DNA of 7,463 nucleotides from NCBI GenBank assembly GCA_039798685.1, contig JBDKFM010000058.1, forward strand, positions 1 through 7,463, given 5' to 3'. The notes under the pieces are model-generated. The model was not told the DNA's origin. It saw only the letters and a program-made list of their open reading frames with translations, and did not search any database. Every line of letters starts with the position of its first letter. The first letter of the stretch is position 1. Source of the DNA: JACPGQ01 sp039798685 (GTDB lineage Bacteria > Patescibacteriota > Microgenomatia > Levybacterales > UBA12049). A program made the translations under genes and the position numbers. Positions 1-6,890 of this stretch are shown here, piece after piece.

Positions 1-22
1 AGGCTATCTTGTAGAAATAATA

Positions 23-937
23 GTGATAGGTTATCATTCAGGAATGAAACTGACGCGATCAATGATTCTCACACACCGCGGACTCGAACCTTCCAAATCA
101 GATTTTTTTCCTGAAAGTAGTTTTGAAGCGTTTCAAGACCAACTTTCCCGTGGCTTCGGAATCGAATTTGATCCAAACTTTTCAAAGGATGGAATTATCA
201 TCTCCCACGACAACACACTCAGGCGAATAACAAATGAAAATGATTCGAGACCGTTCAGCACTCTTACCATATCAGAGATCAAAATGATTCGTTATGGAAA
301 CCAAAAAAAGGGGAGAATACCGACTTTTAATGAAATTATGGATCTTATCCGAAATTCAGACTCCACAATCAATGCGCTTCATCTTAAAGGAAGATTTCAA
401 AGCAGAAAATTTCTTGATATTTTAATCGATGCTCTAAATGAAAATATCGATAACGTAGACAAAATTCTTGTTTTCGACGCGACACCTGACGCTGCTCGTT
501 ATTTAAAAAAAGCACTACACAGTCTCTTAATTGCCCCTTCCGTCTCTCATCCATACGATATCAAGCGTTACACAAACTTCACACATGGAACACTCCTTTC
601 GCTTCAGGAAGCTATACGATACAGAAATGAAAAACTCTATGACTGGGTGTGGCTGGACGAATGGGATTTACAAGATGAAAATAATGGACATAAATCATTA
701 ATAAATTCGTCGGTATTTACAAAGTTGAAAAACGCAGGGTATAAGATTGCTCTTGTCACACCAGAACTTCATGGAACTTCACCGGGTCTTTTAGCTAATG
801 AGGCTCACCCAGATGCCAAAAACACAACATCTCTCTTTAAGAGAATCAGCGAGATAATTGCACTCTCTCCAGATGCACTCTGCACTGATTACCCTGAAGA
901 AGTACTAAAACTCTCTACTCTTGGCGATACTTCTTAA
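23..937 (+). CDS. GDPD/PI-PLC-like phosphodiesterase of a polysaccharide locus
   Basis: A glycerophosphodiester phosphodiesterase-like TIM-barrel protein of 304 aa from the GTG at 23. Visible motifs: the HRG start of the barrel (H18, R19), E48-x-D50 as metal ligands, and H62-D63 as the second catalytic His region. A C-terminal CTDYPEE segment (287-293) resembles the 'TDyP' end of GDPD enzymes. The strand that normally carries the third acidic ligand ('nIEiK') reads NALHLKG, so the Glu is replaced by His120. WLDEW (210-214) and VTPELHG (245-251) resemble, from memory, GDPD-like proteins of capsule loci rather than housekeeping GlpQ/UgpQ. There is no signal peptide, so it is probably cytosolic. 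The substrate is unknown; a phosphodiester in the surface polymer or its precursor is an inference. The start is uncertain: the GTG at 23 has no clear Shine-Dalgarno site, and the ATGs at 44 and 62 fit family starts just before HRG equally well. The frame is also open back to base 2. The 3' end overlaps the opposing gene by 23 nt. Confidence 0.8.
   Translation: MIGYHSGMKLTRSMILTHRGLEPSKSDFFPESSFEAFQDQLSRGFGIEFDPNFSKDGIIISHDNTLRRITNENDSRPFSTLTISEIKMIRYGNQKKGRIPTFNEIMDLIRNSDSTINALHLKGRFQSRKFLDILIDALNENIDNVDKILVFDATPDAARYLKKALHSLLIAPSVSHPYDIKRYTNFTHGTLLSLQEAIRYRNEKLYDWVWLDEWDLQDENNGHKSLINSSVFTKLKNAGYKIALVTPELHGTSPGLLANEAHPDAKNTTSLFKRISEIIALSPDALCTDYPEEVLKLSTLGDTS
897..935. repeat. small inverted repeat at the convergent 3' ends
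   Basis: AAGAAGTA (897-904) and TACTTCTT (928-935) form a perfect 8-bp inverted repeat with a 23-nt loop, and the palindrome TTCTTAAGAA overlaps its right arm (931-940). It sits exactly where the phosphodiesterase gene and the last operon gene converge and overlap. A weak transcription terminator for one or both strands is possible, but the stem is AT-rich, the loop is large and no U-tract follows. Confidence 0.2.
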
Positions 938-1724
938 GAAACTCTGATAAATCCCCAGGCGTGCCCAATCCCCACACTTTTTCAATGACAACTGTCTGAA
1001 TCATAAGCCCCTTATCTAGTAGTCTTTGATAAATTGGTGCGATATAAAATTCTTTTTTTTCATCTGCTCCATACATCTCATTCTGATGAAGCATCTTTTC
1101 TGCTTCGGATATAAACGTTGCACCACGAGAAAAAAAATATGCTCCGATATTCGCATAAGCACCTTTTTTTGCCAGCTTTTCGTCTTTTTCCCTTACCGCC
1201 AATGCATGCCCATACTTGTTCCGGAGGGTGTAACTCCATTTTGGATCTGAATCAGGAGGTTTAAATACCGGTATTATACCGGCAATATCAGAGTGTTTAT
1301 TATTTATCGCAGCATAATACGAGTTACCATTAAAGTAATGATCCGTATCTGAAATAACTAACGCCTCACCATCTGAAATATATGATTTCCCAGCAAGAGC
1401 TGTTTCCGCGGCACCTCTGGTAACCTCAGGAATCAACACAACATTAATCGCATCTGTAAACAACGATCGCAACACAGAGGCTATGTTAAATTTTTCCTGA
1501 TGCTCTTCCAAACAGATAAAAATGAGGTCTTGAGCCCGCACTTTAAACGAGGTCCCTGAAACCCGTTGCGGCAAGTCAATAAAAGGAAGTGAACGAACAG
1601 CCCATGTAATCATCGGAGCGCCGCGAACAGAAATCAGCGGTTTCGGCTGTAGAAACTCAGGATTCTTTACAGCAACAGCCTGAAAACGTGAACCCCTCCC
1701 AGCCATCGGAAAAATGACCTTCAT
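915..1724 (-). CDS. sugar-phosphate nucleotidyltransferase-like protein B
   Basis: A 269-aa protein of the NTP_transferase (GT-A-like nucleotidyltransferase) superfamily, expected to couple a sugar- or polyol-phosphate to an NTP with release of pyrophosphate. Residues 7-14 (MAGRGSRF) are the nucleotide-binding signature loop, Lys28 in PKPLI is the expected catalytic lysine, and D126/D128 in SDTDHYF mark the metal-binding strand. Near the C-terminus VWGLGTP matches the 'W-x-D-x-GTP' segment but lacks its aspartate. It is a clear paralogue of the next gene upstream, with about 5 extra residues between the loop and Lys28 and about a dozen extra around residues 50-62. It is last in the minus-strand operon, 6 nt after the preceding stop, with only a weak GAGAG-type ribosome site. 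It ends in TAG and overlaps the opposing phosphodiesterase gene by 23 nt. Some databases may label such proteins 'glycosyltransferase family 2'; the lysine and signature loop argue for a nucleotidyltransferase. The substrate cannot be read from the sequence. Confidence 0.82.
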   Translation of the reverse strand: MKVIFPMAGRGSRFQAVAVKNPEFLQPKPLISVRGAPMITWAVRSLPFIDLPQRVSGTSFKVRAQDLIFICLEEHQEKFNIASVLRSLFTDAINVVLIPEVTRGAAETALAGKSYISDGEALVISDTDHYFNGNSYYAAINNKHSDIAGIIPVFKPPDSDPKWSYTLRNKYGHALAVREKDEKLAKKGAYANIGAYFFSRGATFISEAEKMLHQNEMYGADEKKEFYIAPIYQRLLDKGLMIQTVVIEKVWGLGTPGDLSEFLKKYRQE

Positions 1725-1730
1725 AGCTCT

Positions 1731-2459
1731 CTAAATATCCCCTTTATAGTATTTCTCAAAATACTGCACATCTTCAGGTGTGCCCAAACTCCACATAGAT
1801 GTTGCTTGCACTGATTTAATTTTTTCACCTCTTCCAATCAACTCGTTAAATACCGGGCAAACATAAAACTCGTTATTTCTCCGGATATCTTTCCTGATCA
1901 TCTCCTCTGCAGCCCACACAAAATCTCTTCCATATTTGAAATAATAGACACCGACTGTTGCACTACTTGAAATCGGCACCTTCTCTGCAACCTCGAGCAC
2001 CATTCCCTGATCATTTAGACGCGCAAAACTCCACCGGGAATGTGATGCTTCAAAAACCGGTATTAATCCGGAGTATTCTTTTTTCTTTCTTCTAATCTCA
2101 TCTTCAAATGGCTCTGATAAAAAGTACTGATCTGCATTAGAAACGATTAATTCTTCATCTGAGTTTATATAATTTTTGGCAAGAAGAGCACTGACAGCAG
2201 CACCCTCAGTCACTCCATCTGTAAAAATGATCTGCACTGATTTGCCATAGATCTTGCGCAGCTTACTCGAAATTTGAAAATCACGCTCATGATCACGAAG
2301 ACAAACGAAGACGAACTTTTTATCCTTAATAAAATCCAACGAATCACTAGCCCATGTGATCATTGGTTTGCCTTTCACCTCAATAAGTGCTTTCGGCAGA
2401 GTATAACCTGCTTCCTTAAAACGCGACGCCCGCCCGGCTAATAAAAACAGTATCGTCAT
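1731..2459 (-). CDS. sugar-phosphate nucleotidyltransferase-like protein A
   Basis: A 242-aa NTP_transferase-superfamily protein, close to the usual length for compact single-domain members. The signature loop is LAGRASRF (7-14), in which the usual second glycine is Ala11. The catalytic lysine is Lys23 in PKALI, and SNADQYF (107-113) gives the metal-binding Asp110. SLGTPED near the C-terminus corresponds to the last active-site segment, with Ser where many nucleotidyltransferases have Asp. It aligns along its full length with its downstream neighbour but lacks that protein's insertions, so it looks like the more standard copy. Its ATG overlaps the kinase stop as ATGA, with no Shine-Dalgarno site visible, so translation probably depends on coupling to the kinase. 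That linkage suggests that it activates the kinase product as a CDP- or other NDP-derivative, which is inference. Confidence 0.83.
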   Translation of the reverse strand: MTILFLLAGRASRFKEAGYTLPKALIEVKGKPMITWASDSLDFIKDKKFVFVCLRDHERDFQISSKLRKIYGKSVQIIFTDGVTEGAAVSALLAKNYINSDEELIVSNADQYFLSEPFEDEIRRKKKEYSGLIPVFEASHSRWSFARLNDQGMVLEVAEKVPISSSATVGVYYFKYGRDFVWAAEEMIRKDIRRNNEFYVCPVFNELIGRGEKIKSVQATSMWSLGTPEDVQYFEKYYKGDI

Positions 2460-3988
2460 AAATTTTCAAGAATACGACTCTGATAATGCATTACTTCTTC
2501 AAAAACTTGATGTCTTTTTTTGAACATCTCACTATTTACTGTATATATCTCCTTGTATAACATAAGTAAACTTGCGTAGCAATTATGATTATGCATATTC
2601 GGAAGAAATGTTTCATCAAGGTGCACAAGCTTTCTCCCATCTCGTACTGACTTAAACTTTCCCATTGCCTTCTGCGCAAATATAAACGCACCTAATGCAG
2701 TCGTCTCTACTTCTTTCAATACATGAACAGGGATACCAAGTACATCTGCGCGAATTTTTGCAGCTAACTTCAATTTTGCAACTCCACCGGACATATTTAC
2801 AGAGGAAATTTTAATATCACTTTTTTCGAATTCCTCAAGCATTAACTTCGACTGAAACGCATTCGCCTCAAAGATACTCCGTATGATATCTTTTCTCGTA
2901 TGAAAACGTTCCATCCCAAAAAATAACCCTCTGACATATGCATCATTAATTGGCATCCTTTCTCCTATCAGATACGGAAGAAATAGCAGTCCATTTGCTC
3001 CCAAGGAGCTCTCCTGAGCCTCCTTCTCCATCCTGCCATAGAGCACATGATCATCCCTAGGAGAATCCGAATAATAGCATTCTTTCGCCCATTCCAAAAC
3101 TCCTCCTTCGAGATTATTTGAGCCACCAATAATGCGTAATTTTTCACTTAAAAAATTTTGCTCCAACAACCTGGGAGCTGAAATTCTAGAATCACCTGTG
3201 ATGATACGATAAGATGAGCATGTTCCGCACACATTACTGAGCTCCCCCTCTTCATATGTACTACTACCGATTAACGCACATATCGCGTCATAGGTTCCAA
3301 GAACAACAACTGCTTTGCTTAAAAATCCGAATTCCCGAGTTAACACTTTAGAAACACCTCCAATCATCACGCCTGGATCTAAAACTTTTGGCAGCTGTGA
3401 TTTTTTTATTCCGACAACTGCTAGCAGTTGCTTAGGATATGACCTCTTTTCGCCATCGTAATAGAACTTCTGGGCATTAAATGTGTCAGTCACTAATTTC
3501 CCTCCCAGACGAAATAAAAGGAAGTCATTTGCAGAGAGAAAGTATTTTACCTTCGCAAATACCTTTGGATTGTTTTTCCTTATCCAAAGAATTTTAGGCA
3601 ACATAAAACTTGCATTAAAACGTAAATTATTTTTGCTCATTGTCTGTCCCACCTCAGCCAGTTGCGAAGCTTCCTCTACCGCCCTTTTATCTGAAACCAT
3701 TAGCGCATTTAGCAACACCTCCCCTTTTTTACCTATAGGGATAAGACAAAGCGCAGATGAAGTAACGGTTATTGCAGTGGCTTGTGCTGCCGGATACTGC
3801 TTTCTAAAACTTCGCAACAACTCTACAAGAAGACTCCACCACTCTTCAGGATTCTGCTCAACAACTAATCCTTTGATATATGTTCTTACAGGAAGCCAGT
3901 CTTCATAAACTTTTATTCCATTCCTATCAAAAATTATCAAACGAATACTCCGGAGACTTAAATTTACGACAATTGTAATTTCTTTCAT
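2456..3988 (-). CDS. FGGY-family carbohydrate kinase with altered phosphate loop
   Basis: A 510-aa protein with the full two-domain architecture of FGGY kinases (xylulokinase, ribulokinase, glycerol kinase), which transfer ATP phosphate to sugars or polyols. Recognisable segments: EQNPEEWW (44-51), SDKRA (99-103), GTYDA (231-235) with the expected catalytic base Asp234, CGTCSS (254-259) as phosphate-2 loop, GERMP (342-346), RGLFFG (353-358), SGG (400-402) as adenosine-binding region, and TTALGAFIFA (429-438). The N-terminal phosphate-1 loop, normally D-x-G-T, reads N9-L-S-L12, so the conserved Asp, Gly and Thr are all gone, while the catalytic Asp is kept. It may be an active kinase with a modified ATP site or a phosphotransferase-like derivative. 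The substrate is not predictable. It overlaps both neighbours by 4 nt (ATGA), placing it between a glycosyltransferase and two nucleotidyltransferases, which supports a biosynthetic rather than catabolic role. Confidence 0.85.
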   Translation of the reverse strand: MKEITIVVNLSLRSIRLIIFDRNGIKVYEDWLPVRTYIKGLVVEQNPEEWWSLLVELLRSFRKQYPAAQATAITVTSSALCLIPIGKKGEVLLNALMVSDKRAVEEASQLAEVGQTMSKNNLRFNASFMLPKILWIRKNNPKVFAKVKYFLSANDFLLFRLGGKLVTDTFNAQKFYYDGEKRSYPKQLLAVVGIKKSQLPKVLDPGVMIGGVSKVLTREFGFLSKAVVVLGTYDAICALIGSSTYEEGELSNVCGTCSSYRIITGDSRISAPRLLEQNFLSEKLRIIGGSNNLEGGVLEWAKECYYSDSPRDDHVLYGRMEKEAQESSLGANGLLFLPYLIGERMPINDAYVRGLFFGMERFHTRKDIIRSIFEANAFQSKLMLEEFEKSDIKISSVNMSGGVAKLKLAAKIRADVLGIPVHVLKEVETTALGAFIFAQKAMGKFKSVRDGRKLVHLDETFLPNMHNHNCYASLLMLYKEIYTVNSEMFKKRHQVFEEVMHYQSRILENL

Positions 3989-5163
3989 AAAGATAAATGA
4001 CTTTCCTTCAAAGCTTTTTCAATGACGTCAGGCCAGTTATATCGCTTTGCAAACTGTAAAGCGTTTTGTTTGTACGATTTTACCAAATGAGGCGTTTTAA
4101 GATATGATGAGATCGTTTCAACAAGAGCAATCCGATTATACTCAGTTAAAAAACCACATTTTTTTTCTTGAATCAGCCGGGCGATATAAGGGACGTCTGT
4201 GATCAAAACAGGCACGCCGCATGCCAAGTACACTTTTACCTTGCCTGGGTCAGCATAGTAAGAGAATGTATCTTTTTCACGATCATACATAGCAAGCGCA
4301 AGCGCAGATTGAGATATCCTCCTTTCAACATCAAGATGCGATTTTATGTATCCCTCAAAAATAACACAATGTTCAAGTTTGAATAATTTTACTTTTTCTT
4401 TTAAAGCCTTTTCATATGGTCCACTTCCAATAATTGTCAGACGAATACCGGGAATTGTTTTAACCAAATCGCTAATTGCTTCAATACACATATCAAGTCC
4501 TTGTTTCTCAAGCAGTGTTCCTAAATATATTATCTCTTTAGTGTTCATCTTTATCGATCGATTTGATACTATCCTGTCGTACCAGATACCGATCGGCACA
4601 ACAATTTGATTTCCATTTAATGAACCCCATTTCCCTCTCCTTCCTTCTATCATTCTCGGTGATAAATTCCACACAACATCAGAATTTTCAACAACAAATC
4701 TGTCGATTGCATGATAGAGACTGTTAATAATCTTATTCTGAAATCTAACCGGGACATAATCTATACAATAAAAAATAGTTCTCCTCACAAGACCAATCTT
4801 CTGCAAAAAAATTCCTGCAAACGCATTTATGTTTCCAACTCCGATAAATATATCGGCCCTCCTTATTAGCGAAAAAAACCAAAAAAAACTATACAGAAAA
4901 TCCTTACCATATAAAACAAATTCGTTTGCCCTCCACACCCTTGAGTGCCCTTCTGACTTTTTTGCACCTCTTTTATATAGTTCCCACATAGAACCTTTTT
5001 TAAAATTTTCCGGCAAAAAAAGAAGAGGATGACCTATAAAAAGTAATACATCTACGTAGGGAACGAAAAGATCCCTGATATCGTGGGAAGGACCCGTTGT
5101 CCCTTGCTGCGTCACAATAACGACTTTTTTATCCCTGAGGCGTTCGGAGAAAAACTGATTCAT
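3985..5163 (-). CDS. GT4-type (group 1) glycosyltransferase
   Basis: A 392-aa GT-B-fold glycosyltransferase of the Glycos_transf_1/GT4 type, using a nucleotide-sugar donor and acting at the cytosolic face of the membrane. The N-terminal domain begins KVVIVTQQGTTGPSHD (13-26), and a second acceptor-side stretch lies around 103-165. The C-terminal donor domain begins near 210 with IIYLGTL and continues with TIIGSGPYEKAL (243-254). It carries DPGKVKVYLACGVPVLITD (305-323), the nucleotide-sugar site of this family. The first Glu often seen at the K-x-x-E-Y position is Val311, while LACGVPV is intact. There is no predicted transmembrane helix. The ATG at 5163 lies inside the 3' end of the epimerase gene (35-nt overlap), but a full AGGAGG site 12 nt upstream supports it; no later start keeps the first beta strand. 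The sugar specificity is unknown. Confidence 0.87.
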   Translation of the reverse strand: MNQFFSERLRDKKVVIVTQQGTTGPSHDIRDLFVPYVDVLLFIGHPLLFLPENFKKGSMWELYKRGAKKSEGHSRVWRANEFVLYGKDFLYSFFWFFSLIRRADIFIGVGNINAFAGIFLQKIGLVRRTIFYCIDYVPVRFQNKIINSLYHAIDRFVVENSDVVWNLSPRMIEGRRGKWGSLNGNQIVVPIGIWYDRIVSNRSIKMNTKEIIYLGTLLEKQGLDMCIEAISDLVKTIPGIRLTIIGSGPYEKALKEKVKLFKLEHCVIFEGYIKSHLDVERRISQSALALAMYDREKDTFSYYADPGKVKVYLACGVPVLITDVPYIARLIQEKKCGFLTEYNRIALVETISSYLKTPHLVKSYKQNALQFAKRYNWPDVIEKALKESHLSL

Positions 5164-6085
5164 ACCAATTAATAACCTCCTTCAATCCGTCATCAAAACT
5201 AATTTCAGATCGATAACCAAACTCTCGTTGTGCACGTGACGTATCAAGCATGCGTCTAGGTTGTCCGTCTGGCTTTGATGTATCAAAAACGACTTTCCCT
5301 TTGTATCCGACAAATGAGCGTATCTTCTCAACGAGATCTTTGATCGATATCTCAAAACCTGCTCCGATGTTTACCGGTTCAGGCTTATCATATGATTCTG
5401 TCGCCATCCGAACAGCTCTCGCAGCGTCTTTCACAAATAAAAATTCTCTCGTCGCCTTTCCTGAACCCCACACCTCAACTACAGAAGTTTTGTTATTCTT
5501 TGCATCGACAAATTTCTTAATCAAAGCGGGAATAACGTGTGAAGAGGAAGGGTCAAAATTATCACCCGGACCATATAAATTTACCGGTAACAAAAAAATT
5601 GCATTAAACCCATATTGCTGTCTGTAAGCCTGCGCCTGAACAAGAAGCATCTTTTTTGCAAGTCCATAAGGGGCATTCGTTTCTTCTGGATATCCGTCCC
5701 ACAGATTATCTTCTTTAAACGGTACTGGTGTAAATTTCGGATAACAGCAGATGGTACCGATCGCAACAAATTTTTTTACGCCTGCAAGATACGACTCGTG
5801 CATCAACTGCGTTCCCATCATTATATTGTCATAAAACATTTCAGCAGGATAATCTCTATTAAAACCAATTCCTCCTACCTTGGCTGCAAGATGCAGTACG
5901 ATATCAATTTTCTGAACAACTTTTTTTAAGTCCTTCTGATTTCGAAGATCGATAGCATTTGAGCGGGGGATTAGCACATCACTCTCTTTCACTCCATGCT
6001 GAACAAGCTCCTGAAGGAGATGAGTACCAAAAAAACCTGAACCACCTGTGAGTAATATTTTTTTATTTTTCCAGTAGCTAGTCAT
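5129..6085 (-). CDS. fcl: GDP-L-fucose synthase-like epimerase/reductase
   Basis: A 318-aa extended SDR protein, nearly the length of E. coli GDP-L-fucose synthase (Fcl/WcaG, 321 aa). That enzyme epimerises and reduces GDP-4-keto-6-deoxymannose to GDP-L-fucose with NADPH. GGSGFFG (14-20) is the Rossmann GxxGxxG loop, HLAAKVGGI (65-73) follows, and Y140-GLA-K144 is the YxxxK catalytic pair. Cys113 and His183 align at a constant +4 offset with the Fcl epimerase residues Cys109 and His179. The Ser107 equivalent is Thr111. The C-terminal DGQPRRMLDTSRA (273-285) is strongly Fcl-like. A related GDP-sugar reductase is possible. The partner GDP-mannose 4,6-dehydratase is not in the window. The start at 6085 overlaps the preceding gene by 8 nt, with a weak AGG-containing ribosome site. 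Its last 35 nt carry the ribosome site and start of the next gene. Confidence 0.85.
   Translation of the reverse strand: MTSYWKNKKILLTGGSGFFGTHLLQELVQHGVKESDVLIPRSNAIDLRNQKDLKKVVQKIDIVLHLAAKVGGIGFNRDYPAEMFYDNIMMGTQLMHESYLAGVKKFVAIGTICCYPKFTPVPFKEDNLWDGYPEETNAPYGLAKKMLLVQAQAYRQQYGFNAIFLLPVNLYGPGDNFDPSSSHVIPALIKKFVDAKNNKTSVVEVWGSGKATREFLFVKDAARAVRMATESYDKPEPVNIGAGFEISIKDLVEKIRSFVGYKGKVVFDTSKPDGQPRRMLDTSRAQREFGYRSEISFDDGLKEVINWYESVFLRTPQG
5176..5181 (-). promoter_or_regulatory. Shine-Dalgarno AGGAGG for the GT4 gene
   Basis: On the minus strand this reads AGGAGG, a full match to the 16S anti-Shine-Dalgarno sequence, 12 nt upstream of the ATG at 5163. It lies inside the coding sequence of the Fcl-like gene and is the strongest ribosome site seen in the operon; most other genes have weak sites or depend on stop/start overlap. 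It fixes the choice of start for the GT4 gene, although the spacing is slightly longer than ideal. Confidence 0.6.
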
Positions 6086-6890
6086 TGAAGGAACCTGAAA
6101 TCATTCCGAAAGTACCGGCAAAGAGCTCTGCAGTCAACATAAATATCATAGCACAAAATAGAACCGGATGAGCAAGGATATACCCTGGCCTCTTATAAAA
6201 ACCACGTCGTAAAAAAAAGAGAGTCTTTGATGAAACAAGTGCTCCCTTTTCAGCTTTACGAAGGTATGCCGGTGTTTTTTTTCCGTAATAATATTTTTTT
6301 CTTAACAATTCCATAAATCCCAGATTCCCTTCATTGTGAAGTATGGGTATGCTGATACGAGAAATACCATGCTGCCTCCTTACTCTGTCAGAAAGCTCCC
6401 AGTCTTCGGGTCCAGTGATTTTTTCGTCAAAACCACCAACCCGAAAAAATGTGACCTTTCTAAAAAAACGCGCTGCTTCAATCGACTCATCACCAACATA
6501 AAAACTTCGTTCATATGCTTTCACTCGTGACCAAAAACTCTTTCCATAAGAAATTTCAGGTATTATTACTGCATCTGTCTGCGACTTCTCGATCTTTGTT
6601 ACGCAGGATTCTATAACGCGTCTTTCGAGCTTCATGTCAGCGTCAAGAAAAAGAAGATAATTCCCGTTCGCTTTTTTCGCACCATAATTTCTTTGCGCTG
6701 ATCTCTCAGGACCATAATTAAAAACGTTCTGTGTATACTTTCTAGCAATCATTTTTGTCCGGTCAGTAGAATTATTATCCACAACTATACATTCAATTTC
6801 TTTATACGATTGTTTTTGAAGACTCTTGAGAAGATTTTCTAAATGATCTTCTTCATTCTTTGTAGTAATAATAACCGAAACATTCATCAT
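6078..6890 (-). CDS. GT2 glycosyltransferase with C-terminal membrane segment
   Basis: A 270-aa family 2 glycosyltransferase (GT-A fold), transferring a sugar from a nucleotide donor to a growing lipid-linked glycan at the inner face of the membrane. It begins VSVIITTKNEEDHL (4-17). VDNNSTD (37-43) is the nucleotide-binding strand, D83-A-D85 is the metal-binding DxD-type motif, and GPEDWELSDR (160-169) contains the ED catalytic-base motif. A hydrophobic stretch at roughly 237-266 suggests one C-terminal membrane helix or re-entrant anchor. ATGATG at 6890/6887 offers two adjacent starts; the first gives a 4-nt ATGA overlap with the acyltransferase stop and is used here. It is the second gene of the visible operon. 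The donor is not predictable. Confidence 0.86.
   Translation of the reverse strand: MMNVSVIITTKNEEDHLENLLKSLQKQSYKEIECIVVDNNSTDRTKMIARKYTQNVFNYGPERSAQRNYGAKKANGNYLLFLDADMKLERRVIESCVTKIEKSQTDAVIIPEISYGKSFWSRVKAYERSFYVGDESIEAARFFRKVTFFRVGGFDEKITGPEDWELSDRVRRQHGISRISIPILHNEGNLGFMELLRKKYYYGKKTPAYLRKAEKGALVSSKTLFFLRRGFYKRPGYILAHPVLFCAMIFMLTAELFAGTFGMISGSFND

Noticed and set aside
1..22. Possible promoter before the phosphodiesterase gene
   Set aside because: Only 22 bases are visible and no convincing -10/-35 pair is present.
1026..1250. A plus-strand frame rich in Phe, Cys and Ile that could look like a small membrane protein
   Set aside because: Its composition is explained by reading A-rich lysine codons of the opposite-strand nucleotidyltransferase backwards.
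3483..3908. A 141-codon plus-strand open frame opposite the FGGY kinase
   Set aside because: It is antisense to a strongly conserved kinase, shows no recognisable domain and has low-complexity composition typical of a shadow frame.
4860..4900. Dense A7/A8 runs within the GT4 gene as phase-variation tracts
   Set aside because: Runs of this length recur throughout this AT-rich window, and nothing singles these out.
5250..5627. A 125-codon plus-strand open frame opposite the Fcl-like gene
   Set aside because: It lies entirely within a well-conserved minus-strand gene, with no family signature of its own.
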